DNA from: Curtobacterium sp. MCLR17_007
GTDB lineage: Bacteria > Actinomycetota > Actinomycetes > Actinomycetales > Microbacteriaceae
DNA length: 64,000 nt
Direction: 5' to 3'
NCBI RefSeq assembly: GCF_003234655.2
Contig: NZ_CP126271.1
Location: 1,984,001 to 2,048,000, forward strand
Shown here in pieces: positions 18,406 to 33,936 of this stretch; position 1 is the first letter of the stretch, and every line of letters begins with the position of its first letter. The notes under the pieces were generated by a model. The model was not told where the DNA came from. It saw nothing but the letters and a program-made list of their open reading frames with translations, and did no database searches. A program made the position numbers and the translations under genes.

Positions 18406-19176
18406 GTGACCAACGAACGGCGGGTGCTGGTGCACCCGGACAAGCAGGCCCTCGGCGCGTCCGTCGCCGCACGCTTCATCACGAAGATCATCGACGTGCT
18501 GGACGAGCAGGAGCGCGCGGACATCGCCATCAGCGGTGGTTCGGTGTCGACCCTCGTGCTCGCCGCCATCGGCCAGTCGCAGGCGCGTGAGAGCGTCGAC
18601 TGGTCGAAGGTGCACGTCTGGTGGGTCGACGAGCGCTGGGCGCCCGAAGGGGATGCCGACCGCAACGTCACCGGCACGCAGGCCGACTTCTTCGACCACG
18701 TCGGCATCCCGGCGTCGAACATCCACCCGATGGCCGCGTCCGACGCCGGCATCTCCATCGACGAGGCCGCGGCGCGGTACGAGCGCGAGCTGCAGGACGC
18801 GGCGCCCGACTCGGCCGTCGCGCCGAAGTTCGACATCACGCTCCTCGGCGTCGGCCCGGACGGCCACACCGCGTCGCTCTTCCCGGAGTTCGCGCAGCTG
18901 TCGATCACCGACCGCACGGTCGTGCCGGTCGACGACTCCCCCAAGCCCCCGCCGCAGCGCCTGACCCTGACCTACCCGGCGATCAACGCGTCGCAGCGCG
19001 TGTGGGTCATCCTGTCCGGCGCCGAGAAGGCCTCGGTCCTCGGCCTGGCACTCGCTGGTGCCTCCGTCGACGAGGTCCCCGTCGGCGGCGTGCAGGGTCG
19101 CAAGCGCACCGTGTTCTTCGTGGACCAGGACGCCGCCCGCGACGTCCCCGAGAACCTGATCGCGTCGACGTACTGA
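18406..19176 (+). CDS. pgl: 6-phosphogluconolactonase
   Basis: Hydrolyses 6-phosphogluconolactone to 6-phosphogluconate, directly after Zwf in the pathway. The 256-aa SIS-like protein shows AISGGSVSTLV, VHVWWVDERW, the DITLLGVGPDGHTASLFPE signature, and a C-terminal SGAEKA helix. The GTG at 18406 begins the conserved N-terminus TNERRVLVHPDKQALG. It ends the pentose phosphate cluster and is followed by a 32-bp palindromic terminator. Confidence 0.95.
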   Translation: MTNERRVLVHPDKQALGASVAARFITKIIDVLDEQERADIAISGGSVSTLVLAAIGQSQARESVDWSKVHVWWVDERWAPEGDADRNVTGTQADFFDHVGIPASNIHPMAASDAGISIDEAAARYERELQDAAPDSAVAPKFDITLLGVGPDGHTASLFPEFAQLSITDRTVVPVDDSPKPPPQRLTLTYPAINASQRVWVILSGAEKASVLGLALAGASVDEVPVGGVQGRKRTVFFVDQDAARDVPENLIASTY

Positions 19177-19195
19177 CGTCCCGCACCCTGTGACA

Positions 19196-19227
19196 GGAGG
19201 CCCGGTGCCAGCTGGCACCGGGCCTCC
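19196..19227. terminator. 32-bp perfect palindrome after pgl
   Basis: Arms GGAGGCCCGGTGCC and GGCACCGGGCCTCC flank AGCT, which is itself palindromic, 19 bases after the pgl stop. It is identical over all 32 bp to the core of the palindrome at 3552-3597. Confidence 0.7.
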
Positions 19228-19380
19228 CGTCGTTCCGGGGTCGCCCCCCAACCCGCGCGAGGTTCCGAAATCATGGCATCTCGCGCCCACTGACCGGTCA
19301 CTCGCGGAACCGCGACGCCAGCCGCGCGGCGAGTCGTGCGATCTCGAAGACCGCCGCACCGCTGATCGCCACCCGCAACG

Positions 19381-19416
19381 ACGAAGGCCCCCGCACCGGA
19401 GTGCGGGGGCCTTCGT
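19381..19416. terminator. Terminator hairpin downstream of rbpA
   Basis: Perfect 15-bp stem, arms ACGAAGGCCCCCGCA and TGCGGGGGCCTTCGT, with a six-base loop, located 12 bases past the rbpA stop on the minus strand. It can also catch read-through from pgl. Confidence 0.7.
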
Positions 19417-19427
19417 GACGTTCGGTG

Positions 19428-19787
19428 CTACTTCGCGGTACCGCGACGCTGCCGGAGCTGCTGCAACGCGTCTTCGAGGAGCTGTGCTGCTTCTTCCTCG
19501 GTGCGGCGCTCCTTGACGTACGCCAGGTGGGTCTTGTACGGCTCGGTCTTCGTGACCTGCGGCGGGTTCTCCTTGTCGCGGCCAGCCGGGAGCCCGGTGG
19601 ACGGCGAGTCGACCGTCTCCGGGATCTCGTCGTCGGGGAGGTTCGCCGCGAAGTAGCGGACGACCTCGTTCCCCAACGCGTCCCAGTACGAGATCGCGAC
19701 GCGCTCGGCCTGGACCCCGCGGTCCTGCTCCCCCATCGGGCCTGCGCCGACGCGCGACCCCCGGATTGCACTGCCTCCTGATGCCAT
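19428..19787 (-). CDS. rbpA: RbpA, RNA polymerase-binding protein
   Basis: RbpA is an actinobacterial transcription factor that binds RNA polymerase and the principal sigma factor and stabilises the open promoter complex. The 119-aa protein begins MASGGSAIRGSRVGAGPMGE, the characteristic N-terminal tail, followed by the core domain (VAISYWDALGNEVVRYFA), the basic linker and the C-terminal sigma-interaction helix (EEEAAQLLEDALQQLRQRR). It follows secG with a three-base gap and is the last gene of the gap-pgk-tpi-secG run. Confidence 0.94.
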   Translation of the reverse strand: MASGGSAIRGSRVGAGPMGEQDRGVQAERVAISYWDALGNEVVRYFAANLPDDEIPETVDSPSTGLPAGRDKENPPQVTKTEPYKTHLAYVKERRTEEEAAQLLEDALQQLRQRRGTAK

Positions 19788-19790
19788 GGC

Positions 19791-20042
19791 TCAGCTCCCC
19801 GCTGTGAACTTGTTGATGAGACCGAGCACGATGATGCTCACGATCCAGAGCAGACCGAGGATCACCGTGATGCGGTTCAGGTTGCGCTCGGCCACGCCGG
19901 ACGCCCCGAGGTTGCTCGTCACACCGCCACCGAACATGTCGGAGAGGCCGCCACCGCGGCCCTTGTGCAGGAGGATGAGGAGCGTGAGCAGGAGGCTCGT
20001 GATTGCGAGCAGGACCTGCAGCACGACGGAGAGTATCGCCAC
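19791..20042 (-). CDS. secG: SecG, preprotein translocase subunit
   Basis: Small subunit of the SecYEG channel. The 83-aa protein has two membrane helices with the conserved loop LHKGRGGGLSDMFGGG between them. GTG start at 20042. It sits between tpiA and rbpA; placement of secG directly after tpiA is a widespread Gram-positive arrangement. A hairpin at 20121-20150 separates it from tpiA. Confidence 0.94.
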   Translation of the reverse strand: MAILSVVLQVLLAITSLLLTLLILLHKGRGGGLSDMFGGGVTSNLGASGVAERNLNRITVILGLLWIVSIIVLGLINKFTAGS

Positions 20043-20120
20043 GACGTACCTTTCGTGTCAGTCAGCCATGCAAGTGTACCGGGCCGCCGGAGCGGCCGGG
20101 TCACCGGCACGGGCGTGGCT

Positions 20121-20150
20121 CGGGCCGGCCACGGTGACGCGGCCGGCCCG
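20121..20150 (-). terminator. Hairpin between tpiA and secG
   Basis: Ten-base-pair arms CGGGCCGGCC and GGCCGGCCCG separated by ten bases, 12 bases after the tpiA stop on the minus strand. Confidence 0.5.
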
Positions 20151-20161
20151 AACTGGTCGGA

Positions 20162-20941
20162 TCAGAGTCCGACGTGCTGCCGGAAGCGCGCGATCGCCGC
20201 GAACTCCTGCACGTCGAGGGACGCGCCACCGACGAGCGCGCCGTCGACGTCGGGCTCGCGGAGGAAGCCCGCGATGTTGCCCGACTTGACGGAGCCGCCG
20301 TACAGCACGCGCGTCGCGGCGGCGAGGTCCTCGCCCCACGCGGCGGCGATTCCCCGGCGGATGGCGGCGCACTCGTCCTGCGCCTGGTCGGCCGACGCTG
20401 CCTGGCCGGAACCGATGGCCCAGACGGGCTCGTACGCGACGACGATCTCGGACGGCTGCACGGCGTCGAGGACGACCTGCAGCTGCTCGACGGCAACGAC
20501 ACCGGCGCCGCGTTCTTCACGCTGCTCGCCGGTCTCGCCCACGCACACCACCGGGACGACGCCGTGCTTGACGGCGGCGGCCGTCTTGGCGGCCACGACC
20601 TGGTCGCTCTCCCCGTGCATCGTGCGGCGCTCGGAGTGTCCGACGATCACGTACGCGGCGTCGAGTGCCGCGAGGAACGCACCAGAGACGTCACCGGTGT
20701 ACGCACCCGAGTCGTGCTGGGACAGGTCCTGGGCGCCGAAGCGGATCGGGAGCTTGTCGGCCGAGATGAGCGTCTGCACGCTGCGCAGGTCGGTGAAGGG
20801 CGGGAACACCGCGACCTCGACGTCGTCGAAGTCGTGGCGTGCGTCCTTCAGCGTCCACGCGAGCTTCTGCACGGTCGCGATCGCCTGGAGGTGATCGAGA
20901 TTCATCTTCCAATTGCCGGCGATGAGCGGAACGCGATTCAT
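20162..20941 (-). CDS. tpiA: Triosephosphate isomerase
   Basis: Interconverts dihydroxyacetone phosphate and glyceraldehyde-3-phosphate. The 259-aa barrel shows the catalytic Lys in AGNWKMNLD, the catalytic His in VGHSERR, the catalytic Glu in AYEPVWAIGSG, and the phosphate-binding LYGGSVK. ATG at 20941 gives the standard N-terminus NRVPLIAGNWKMN. It lies 43 bases downstream of pgk in a gap-pgk-tpi operon. Confidence 0.97.
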   Translation of the reverse strand: MNRVPLIAGNWKMNLDHLQAIATVQKLAWTLKDARHDFDDVEVAVFPPFTDLRSVQTLISADKLPIRFGAQDLSQHDSGAYTGDVSGAFLAALDAAYVIVGHSERRTMHGESDQVVAAKTAAAVKHGVVPVVCVGETGEQREERGAGVVAVEQLQVVLDAVQPSEIVVAYEPVWAIGSGQAASADQAQDECAAIRRGIAAAWGEDLAAATRVLYGGSVKSGNIAGFLREPDVDGALVGGASLDVQEFAAIARFRQHVGL

Positions 20942-20984
20942 GCTGCACTCTCCACAAGCTTGCCGGCGATGAGCGGTGTTCGGG

Positions 20985-22220
20985 TCATCGGGTCCATCCG
21001 AGTGCTTCGAGACCGGGCAGCGACTTGCCCTCGAGGAACTCGAGGCTCGCACCGCCGCCGGTCGAGATGTGGCCGAACTGGTCGTCGGAGAACCCGAGCG
21101 ACCGCACGGCCGCGGCGGAGTCACCACCGCCGACGACCCCGAGGCCGTCGACCTCGGTCAGGGCCTGCGCGACGGTCTTCGTCCCCGCGGCGAAGGCCGG
21201 GAACTCGAACACGCCCATCGGGCCGTTCCAGAACACGGTCTTCGACCCGGACACCGCGCGGGCGAACCGCTCGGCCGTCTCCGGACCGATGTCGAGGCCG
21301 ATGCCGTCGGCACCGAACGACGACGACTCGATCGCGTCAGCGGCCACCGTCTCGTGATCGGCGTCCGCTGCGAAGCCGGATGCCACGACGACGTCGGTCG
21401 GCAGGTCGATCGTCACGCCGAGCTCGTCCGCGCGCGACAGGTACTCGCGGACGACGTCGAGCTGGTCCTGTTCGAGCAGGGACTTGGCGACGCCGTGGCC
21501 CTGAGCCGCCAGGAAGGTGAAGAGCATGCCGCCGCCGATGCAGAGCGTGTCGACCTGCGGGAGCAGGTGGTCGATCACACCGAGCTTGTCGCTGACCTTC
21601 GATCCGCCGAGCACCACCGTGTAGGGGCGCTCGGGGGTCGCGGTGAGGCGCTCGAGCACGCGCAGTTCGGTCTCGATGAGCCCACCCGCAGCCGAGGGCA
21701 GCACCGACGCGAGCTCGTAGACCGAGGCCTGCTTGCGGTGCACGACACCGAACCCGTCGGACACGAAGGCGTCGGCCATGGCGGCGATGCGCTCCGCGAA
21801 GGCCTGGCGCTCGGCTGCGTCCTTCGAGGTCTCCTCCGGGTTGAAGCGGAGGTTCTCGAGCAGCAGGACGTCACCGTCCTGGAGCTCGTCGGCTGCCGCA
21901 CCGGCCAGGTCACCGACGGTCTCGTCGACGAACTCGACCGGCTTGCCGAGCAGCTCGGCCAGACGCTGCCCCACCGGCGCCAGCGAGTACTCCGGTGTCG
22001 GCGAGCCGTCCGGGCGACCGAGGTGCGAGATCACGATGACGCGAGCGCCGGCCGTGATGAGCGTGTTCAGCGTGCCGAGGGACGCGCGCACGCGCCCGTC
22101 GTCCGTGATGACCCCGTCCTTGAGCGGGACGTTGAGGTCACACCGGACGACGACGCGCTTGCCGGCGAGGTCACCGAGGTCGCCCCAGTGACCGGGGCTC
22201 CCCAGGGTTCGGAGGCTCAT
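20985..22220 (-). CDS. pgk: Phosphoglycerate kinase
   Basis: Makes ATP from 1,3-bisphosphoglycerate. The 411-aa protein has the substrate-binding [18 protein letters not shown], and the hinge/nucleotide motifs [19 protein letters not shown] and the glycine-rich GGGDSAAAV. It starts three bases after the gap stop codon. Confidence 0.97.
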   Translation of the reverse strand: MSLRTLGSPGHWGDLGDLAGKRVVVRCDLNVPLKDGVITDDGRVRASLGTLNTLITAGARVIVISHLGRPDGSPTPEYSLAPVGQRLAELLGKPVEFVDETVGDLAGAAADELQDGDVLLLENLRFNPEETSKDAAERQAFAERIAAMADAFVSDGFGVVHRKQASVYELASVLPSAAGGLIETELRVLERLTATPERPYTVVLGGSKVSDKLGVIDHLLPQVDTLCIGGGMLFTFLAAQGHGVAKSLLEQDQLDVVREYLSRADELGVTIDLPTDVVVASGFAADADHETVAADAIESSSFGADGIGLDIGPETAERFARAVSGSKTVFWNGPMGVFEFPAFAAGTKTVAQALTEVDGLGVVGGGDSAAAVRSLGFSDDQFGHISTGGGASLEFLEGKSLPGLEALGWTR

Positions 22221-22223
22221 GTG

Positions 22224-23342
<1,119 letters not shown>

Positions 23343-23390
23343 CTAGCAGTCGGAGCTTCAGCACCCGTTCGTGTGACGTGCAGACGGGCG

Positions 23391-24371
23391 TCAGGCGCCT
23401 TCGAGCTCCTCGGGGACGCTCGCCTCGGTACCGGGGACGTCGAGCTCGACGGCGCGCTTGTCGGCCATCGCGAGCAGACGGCGGATCCGACCGGCGATCG
23501 CGTCCTTGGTCATGGGCGGGTCGGCGTGCTGGCCGAGCTCGTCGAGGGACGCGTCACGGTGGGCCAACCGGAGCGACCCGGCGTACCGCAGGTGGTCGGG
23601 GACCTCGTCGCCGAGGATCTCGAGTGCGCGCTCGACCCGTGCGCAGGCGGCGACGGCCGCCTGGGCGGAACGCCGGAGGTTGGCGTCGTCGAAGTTCACG
23701 AGCCGGTTCGCCGTGGCGCGGACCTCGCGGCGCTGACGCATCTCCTCCCAGTCCGCGGTGGTGCGGGCCGCGCCCATCGCGGTGAGCATCTGTCCGATCG
23801 CCTCGCCGTCGCGGATGACGACGCGGTGCACACCGCGGACCTCGCGGCCCTTCGCGGCGATGCCGAGGCGCGAAGCGGCTCCCACGAGTGCCATCGCCGC
23901 CTCGTTGCCGGGGCAGGTCACCTCGAGTGCGGCGGCCCGGCCGGGGTCCGTGAGGGTGCCGGCGGCCAGGAAGGCACCTCGCCAGATCGCGGCGAGGTCC
24001 TCGCGGTTGCCCGTGGTCAGACGGTTCGGCAGACCACGCACCGGACGACGGCGGGCGTCCATCAGACCGGTCTGCCGTGCGAGGGTCTCCCCCGCCTCGA
24101 GCACGCGGACCAGGTAGCGGGTCCCGCGACGGGACGATGCCGTGGAGCCGACCGAGGCCTCGCTCCGGACGCCGTACAGCTCGGCCAGGTCCTTGCGGAC
24201 GCGGTGGACGATGATCCGCGTGTCGACCTCGACCTCGACGGCGATCCTGCCGGAGATGACGTGCAGGCCACCCGCGAACCGGAGGATCGTCGCGAGTTCG
24301 GCGGCACGGACCGTGTTGCGGCCCACGGCGACCCTGGCCAGTTCGTCCTTGACCTCGGCAGTCAACGGCAC
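23391..24371 (-). CDS. whiA: WhiA, sporulation-type transcription regulator
   Basis: WhiA is a DNA-binding protein with a LAGLIDADG-like fold fused to a helix-turn-helix; it controls sporulation septation genes in Streptomyces and cell-division or growth functions in non-sporulating relatives. The GTG at 24371, preceded by TAAGGA, gives 326 aa, the normal length, and the family N-terminus [12 protein letters not shown]. Other markers are [21 protein letters not shown] and the C-terminal HTH region around [18 protein letters not shown]. It follows rapZ after a 79-bp gap with no yvcK homologue between them. Confidence 0.94.
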   Translation of the reverse strand: MPLTAEVKDELARVAVGRNTVRAAELATILRFAGGLHVISGRIAVEVEVDTRIIVHRVRKDLAELYGVRSEASVGSTASSRRGTRYLVRVLEAGETLARQTGLMDARRRPVRGLPNRLTTGNREDLAAIWRGAFLAAGTLTDPGRAAALEVTCPGNEAAMALVGAASRLGIAAKGREVRGVHRVVIRDGEAIGQMLTAMGAARTTADWEEMRQRREVRATANRLVNFDDANLRRSAQAAVAACARVERALEILGDEVPDHLRYAGSLRLAHRDASLDELGQHADPPMTKDAIAGRIRRLLAMADKRAVELDVPGTEASVPEELEGA

Positions 24372-24450
24372 AGCATCATTCCTTACGTTCAGTCGGTGGT
24401 GGGGTTCTGCATCCCGGTGGCGCACACGTGTGGAGCGGCCGGTGGGACGG

Positions 24451-25338
24451 TCACTCCCGGCCGAGATCTCGGTTCTTCACACGCACGGCGACGTTGGGCA
24501 TCCCACGGAGGAGGCTCGCCAACTCGGCGACGATGGCGACCGAGCGGTGCTTGCCGCCGGTACAGCCGATGGCGATCGTAGCGTGTCTTTTGTTCTCGCG
24601 CTGGTACCCGTCGAGGACCGGCTCGAGCACGGCGGCGTAGCGGTCGACGAACGTGCGGGACCCCGCCTGCGCGAGGACGTACTCGGACACGGGTGCGTCC
24701 AGACCGGTGTGCGGACGGAGTTCCGGCACCCAGTACGGGTTCGGGATGAACCGCACGTCGGCCACCATGTCGGCGTCGGCGGGCAGTCCGTACTTGAACC
24801 CGAAGCTCATCAGCGTGACCTGGACGCCGGTGAAGCGGTCCTCGGCGAACTTCTCGGTCACGGTGTTGGCGAGCTGGTGGATGTTGAGGTCGGACGTGTC
24901 GATGATCACGTCGGACGCCTCGCGCAGCCCGAGCAGCCGCGTGCGCTCACGGGCGATGCCGTCGAGCAGCGTGTCCTCGCCCTGGAGCGGGTGCGGTCGC
25001 CGGACCTGCTCGAAGCGCCGGACGAGGACCTGGTCGGTCGCCTCGAGGAAGAGCACCCGGACGCGGGCCGAGGTCGCCGCCCGGAGTCGTTCGACGGCGT
25101 GTTCGGGATCGGTGAAGTAGCGGCCCCCGCGGACGTCGACCACGGCGGCGAGCTTCGGGATCTTCTCGCCGGCGCGGTCGGCCAGGTCGGTGAGCGGGCC
25201 GAGCATCTGCGTCGGCAGGTTGTCGACCACGTACCAGTCGAGGTCCTCGAGCGCCTTGCCCACCGTTGAGCGCCCGGCGCCGGACATCCCGGTCACGATC
25301 AGGACGTCGTGCTGCGGACTCGCATCGGTGTCGGTCAT
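24451..25338 (-). CDS. rapZ: RapZ-type nucleotide-binding protein
   Basis: Member of the RapZ (YvcJ) P-loop family. In E. coli RapZ guides RNase E to a small RNA; in actinobacteria its role is not settled. The 295-aa product has Walker [10 protein letters not shown], in which the usual Lys is Arg, as is seen in other actinobacterial homologues, then [24 protein letters not shown], and the C-terminal [11 protein letters not shown] motif that marks the family. Encoded downstream of uvrC and upstream of whiA, a conserved actinobacterial order. Confidence 0.92.
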   Translation of the reverse strand: MTDTDASPQHDVLIVTGMSGAGRSTVGKALEDLDWYVVDNLPTQMLGPLTDLADRAGEKIPKLAAVVDVRGGRYFTDPEHAVERLRAATSARVRVLFLEATDQVLVRRFEQVRRPHPLQGEDTLLDGIARERTRLLGLREASDVIIDTSDLNIHQLANTVTEKFAEDRFTGVQVTLMSFGFKYGLPADADMVADVRFIPNPYWVPELRPHTGLDAPVSEYVLAQAGSRTFVDRYAAVLEPVLDGYQRENKRHATIAIGCTGGKHRSVAIVAELASLLRGMPNVAVRVKNRDLGRE

Positions 25339-25487
25339 CTGGAGATGTGCTCCGTCGTCGCTGCCCGGGCGCGTCGCTCGGGCGGGCCGGGGGCCCGCAG
25401 GGGCGGGCCGGGGTGAGTGTGCTCGGGGACCAGGCTATCGCCCGTTCGGGGGTCGCGGACCCGACGGCCGGGAGGACCGTGGTGACG

Positions 25488-27611
25488 TCACGACGGCAAC
25501 TGCGGACCGCCGCCGGTCACCTCGGGGACCCGCACCGGGCCTGCTGTCCGGTCTGCGCTGCCCGGGCCGCCGTCGGCGTCGGGCGCGCTGCCGGGACCGG
25601 GGGCGCTGCGAGGCCCGGGGGCGCTGCCAGGCTCGGGGGCGCTCGTGGGTGACTCCCCCGTCGGCACGCTGGCCGGCACCGTCTGCAGCTTCCGCACGAC
25701 CGCTGCGGCGGTCGCCGGGCCGACACCCTGCACCTCGCCGATCTCGTCCGCCGTGGCGGACCGCAGGCGGGCGACCGAGCCGAAATGCTTCAGCAGCGCG
25801 CTGACGCGGCTCGGCCCGAGACCGGGGATCTCGGACAGCTGCGTGCGGACGTCGCGCTTGCGGCGGCCCCGCTGGTGGGTGATGGCGAACCGGTGGGCCT
25901 CGTCGCGGATGCGCTGGATGAGGAACAGGGCCTCGGAGTTGCGCGGCAGGATCACCGGGAAGTCGTCGTCGGGCAGCCAGAGTTCTTCGAGGCGCTTGGC
26001 GATGCCGACGAGGGCGATGTCGGTGACCCCGGCCTCGTCCATCGCCCGCTTGGCTGCGGCCACCTGCGGCTGCCCGCCGTCGACGATGAGCAGCTGCGGG
26101 CGGTAGGCGAAGCGCTTGGTCGGCTTCTCGACCGCGACCACGCCCTCGGCGTTCTGGTCCGGCTGGTCCGGCAGTTCGGCGTCCTCGTCGAGACGGGCGA
26201 GGCGCCGCGTGAGCACCTGGTGCATGCTGTCGGTGTCGTCACGGGTCTCGGCGATCGAGTAGCGGCGGTACTGGTCCTTGCGCGGCAGACCGTCCTCGAA
26301 GACGACCATCGACGCGACGACGTTCGTGCCCTGCAGGTGCGAGATGTCGTAGCACTCCATGCGCAGGGGCGCCTCGGACATGCCCAGGGCGTCCTGGATG
26401 TCGGCCAGCGCGGCGGCACGCGTGGTGTAGTCGGCGGACCGCTTCGTCTTGTAGAGCATGAGCGCCTGTTGCGCGTTCTGCGAGGCCGTCCGGGCGAGCC
26501 CGGCGCGGTCGCCGCGCTGCGCGGTGCTGAGCTTCGTGCCACGCCCCCCACGCCGCTCGCTGAGCCACTGCTGCAACGCGTCGGCATCGTCCGGGAGCTC
26601 CGGCACGACGACCTCGCGCGGGGGCTCCTCGGTCGTCGGGCTGGTCAGTGGACCGCCGGCCCGCGACGACAGCTCGGCATCGGCGTATACACCCTGCACG
26701 ATCTGCTCCACCAGCTCGCCCGTCGTGATGTCGAGCTCCTTGTCGACGACCCACCCGCGGACACCGCGGATGCGACCACCGCGGACGGAGAACAGCTGCA
26801 CGGCGGCCGCGAGTTCGTCCTCGGCGATGCCGAACAGGTCGAGGTCGACCGAGTCCTTGAGCACCACCGCGGACTTCTCGAGCACGGCTTCGAGTGCCCC
26901 GACCTGGTCGCGGTACTTCGCCGCCTGTTCGTACTGCATGGCGTCGGCCGAGGCCCCCATGCGCTGCCGGAGCTCGGTGATCACGCGGCGGTCGTAGCTG
27001 TTCATGAACCGCACGAACTCGTCGACGAGCGCGCGGTGCTCGGCGATCGTGACGCGCTGCGAGCACGGGCCCCCGCACTTGCCGATCTGCCCCGGGAAGC
27101 ACGGCTTGCCGGTCTGCATGGCGCGCTTGTACGACGAGTCCGAGCAGGTGCGGATCGGGAACACCTTGATCATCAGGTCGATGGTGTCGTGCACGGCCCA
27201 GATCTTCGGGTACGGACCGAAGTACTTGGCCCCCCGGATCTTGCGGTTGCGCGTGACCATCACCCGGGGGGCTTCGTCGCCGAGCGTGATCGCCATGTAC
27301 GGGTACGACTTGTCGTCCCGGAACTTGACGTTGAACGGCGGGTCGAACTCCTTGATCCAGGTGTACTCGAGCTGGAGTGCCTCGATCTCGGACCCGACGG
27401 TCGTCCACTCGACGCTCTTCGCCGTCAGGACCATGCGGCGGGTGCGTTCGTGCAGGGTCGGCAGCGGCGCGAAGTAGTTGCTCAGCCGAGCGCGGAGGTT
27501 CTTCGCCTTGCCGACGTACAGCACCCGGCCGTTGCCGTCACGCCATCGGTACACGCCCGGATCGGTCGGGATCTCACCGGCCTTCGGACGCCACGGGACA
27601 GTGTCCGCCAC
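25488..27611 (-). CDS. uvrC: UvrC, excinuclease ABC subunit C
   Basis: UvrC makes the two incisions on either side of damage marked by UvrAB. The 707-aa protein has an N-terminal GIY-YIG nuclease domain ([20 protein letters not shown]), a Cys cluster region ([13 protein letters not shown]), a UVR motif (about residues 215-250), the RNase H-like nuclease domain ([17 protein letters not shown] and [10 protein letters not shown]), and helix-hairpin-helix motifs ([31 protein letters not shown]). About 65 residues rich in Pro, Gly, Ser and Ala follow the last hairpin, an unusual low-complexity tail. GTG start at 27611 abuts the uvrA stop. Confidence 0.95.
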   Translation of the reverse strand: MADTVPWRPKAGEIPTDPGVYRWRDGNGRVLYVGKAKNLRARLSNYFAPLPTLHERTRRMVLTAKSVEWTTVGSEIEALQLEYTWIKEFDPPFNVKFRDDKSYPYMAITLGDEAPRVMVTRNRKIRGAKYFGPYPKIWAVHDTIDLMIKVFPIRTCSDSSYKRAMQTGKPCFPGQIGKCGGPCSQRVTIAEHRALVDEFVRFMNSYDRRVITELRQRMGASADAMQYEQAAKYRDQVGALEAVLEKSAVVLKDSVDLDLFGIAEDELAAAVQLFSVRGGRIRGVRGWVVDKELDITTGELVEQIVQGVYADAELSSRAGGPLTSPTTEEPPREVVVPELPDDADALQQWLSERRGGRGTKLSTAQRGDRAGLARTASQNAQQALMLYKTKRSADYTTRAAALADIQDALGMSEAPLRMECYDISHLQGTNVVASMVVFEDGLPRKDQYRRYSIAETRDDTDSMHQVLTRRLARLDEDAELPDQPDQNAEGVVAVEKPTKRFAYRPQLLIVDGGQPQVAAAKRAMDEAGVTDIALVGIAKRLEELWLPDDDFPVILPRNSEALFLIQRIRDEAHRFAITHQRGRRKRDVRTQLSEIPGLGPSRVSALLKHFGSVARLRSATADEIGEVQGVGPATAAAVVRKLQTVPASVPTGESPTSAPEPGSAPGPRSAPGPGSAPDADGGPGSADRTAGPVRVPEVTGGGPQLPS

Positions 27612-30701
<3,090 letters not shown>

Positions 30702-30716
30702 CGCCCACGAGTCTAC

Positions 30717-30739
30717 GAACCGATGCCGACATTCGGTTC
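30717..30739 (-). terminator. Weak hairpin between the SDR gene and uvrA
   Basis: Seven-base-pair arms GAACCGA and TCGGTTC separated by nine bases, in the 48-bp gap after the SDR stop. It is short and has no T-tract. Confidence 0.3.
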
Positions 30740-30749
30740 CGGTTCGGTG

Positions 30750-31662
30750 TCAGACGAATGCGTCGAGAGCGAACGCGACGCCGGAGGCCTGCTCGCTCGC
30801 CTGCCAGAGCCGAGCTGCCTCGGTGCGGTCGTGCGCGCGCGGCTCGGCGCGGACGACGACAGCCGGTCCCCGCAGCTGGAAGGCACCGCCCGGACCCCAG
30901 TACTCACCCGAGCGGACTCCGGCACCGACCGTGGCGTGCACGAGCGGCAGCGCACCCGCGTCCTTGCCCTGGGCGAACAGGCGTTCCCCGGGTCGGGTCC
31001 ACGCGGGCTCGTCGCGCGCCGGGGTGACCAGCGGGCGGGACGGACCGAGGGAGTCGAGCGCGAGGCCCGGGTGGGCGACGACGCTCGACACGGCGGACCC
31101 GGCGTCGGCCAGGCGCTCGGCGAGCTCGAAGCCGAACAGCATCACCGCGAGCTTGCTGCGGCCGTACTGCCGGTAGCCGGAGTAGTGCCCCGCGCCGAGC
31201 GGGTCGCGACGGTCGAGGGCGGCCCAGCGGTGTGCGATCGAGCCGAGGTGCACGACGCGCCCACCCGTGCGCTCGAGCATCGGCAGCACGAGCCCGGTGA
31301 AGGCGAAGTGCCCCAGGTGGTTCGTGCCGACCTGCAGCTCGAGGCCCTGCGCGGTGGAACGTTCGGCCCGCGAGCCCACGACCCCGGCGTTGTTGAGCAG
31401 CGCGTCGACCGGACCGAGGTCCTGCAGCGCCGTCGCGGCCGCGCGGACGCTGTCCAGGTCGGCCAGGTCGACGTGCAGGTGCTCGAGCACCGCGGTCGGG
31501 ACCTGCTGCCGGATGCTGCGCGCAGCTGCTTCTGCCCGTTCCGCACTGCGCGTCGCCAACACGACCCGGTGGCCCGCGGCGGCGAGCTGTTCGGCCGCGT
31601 GGTACCCGAGCCCGGCGCTCGCGCCCGTGACGACGACGGTGCGGGGTCGAGCTGCGTCGGCC

Positions 31663-31673
<11 letters not shown>
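30750..31673 (-). CDS. Short-chain dehydrogenase/reductase (WW-oxidoreductase/retinol dehydrogenase-like)
   Basis: A 307-aa NAD(P)-dependent oxidoreductase with a Rossmann fold: [15 protein letters not shown] (cofactor-binding TGxxxGxG), LLNNAGVVG, and the catalytic Tyr-x-x-x-Lys as YGRSK after a Ser in GSIAHR. ATG at 31673 lies within the last bases of uvrB, giving an 11-bp overlap and thus coupling to uvrB translation. The substrate is unknown. It separates uvrB from uvrA, but no role in repair is implied. Confidence 0.87.
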
Positions 31674-33753
<2,080 letters not shown>

Positions 33754-33936
33754 GCGGTCAATGCTAGGCGCGCCCACCGACACCTCGCCGGTCTGCTCGC
33801 CGACGGCGTACCCCTCGTGCTGCAGGGCGTATCGTCCCGGAAGAGCAGGCTCCGAGGACGCTGATAAGAACGGTCCCTAGCGTCTCGTTCGTACAGCAGC
33901 ACCCCGATCGATCCTCACTCCCCCGAAGAGGCCCCC

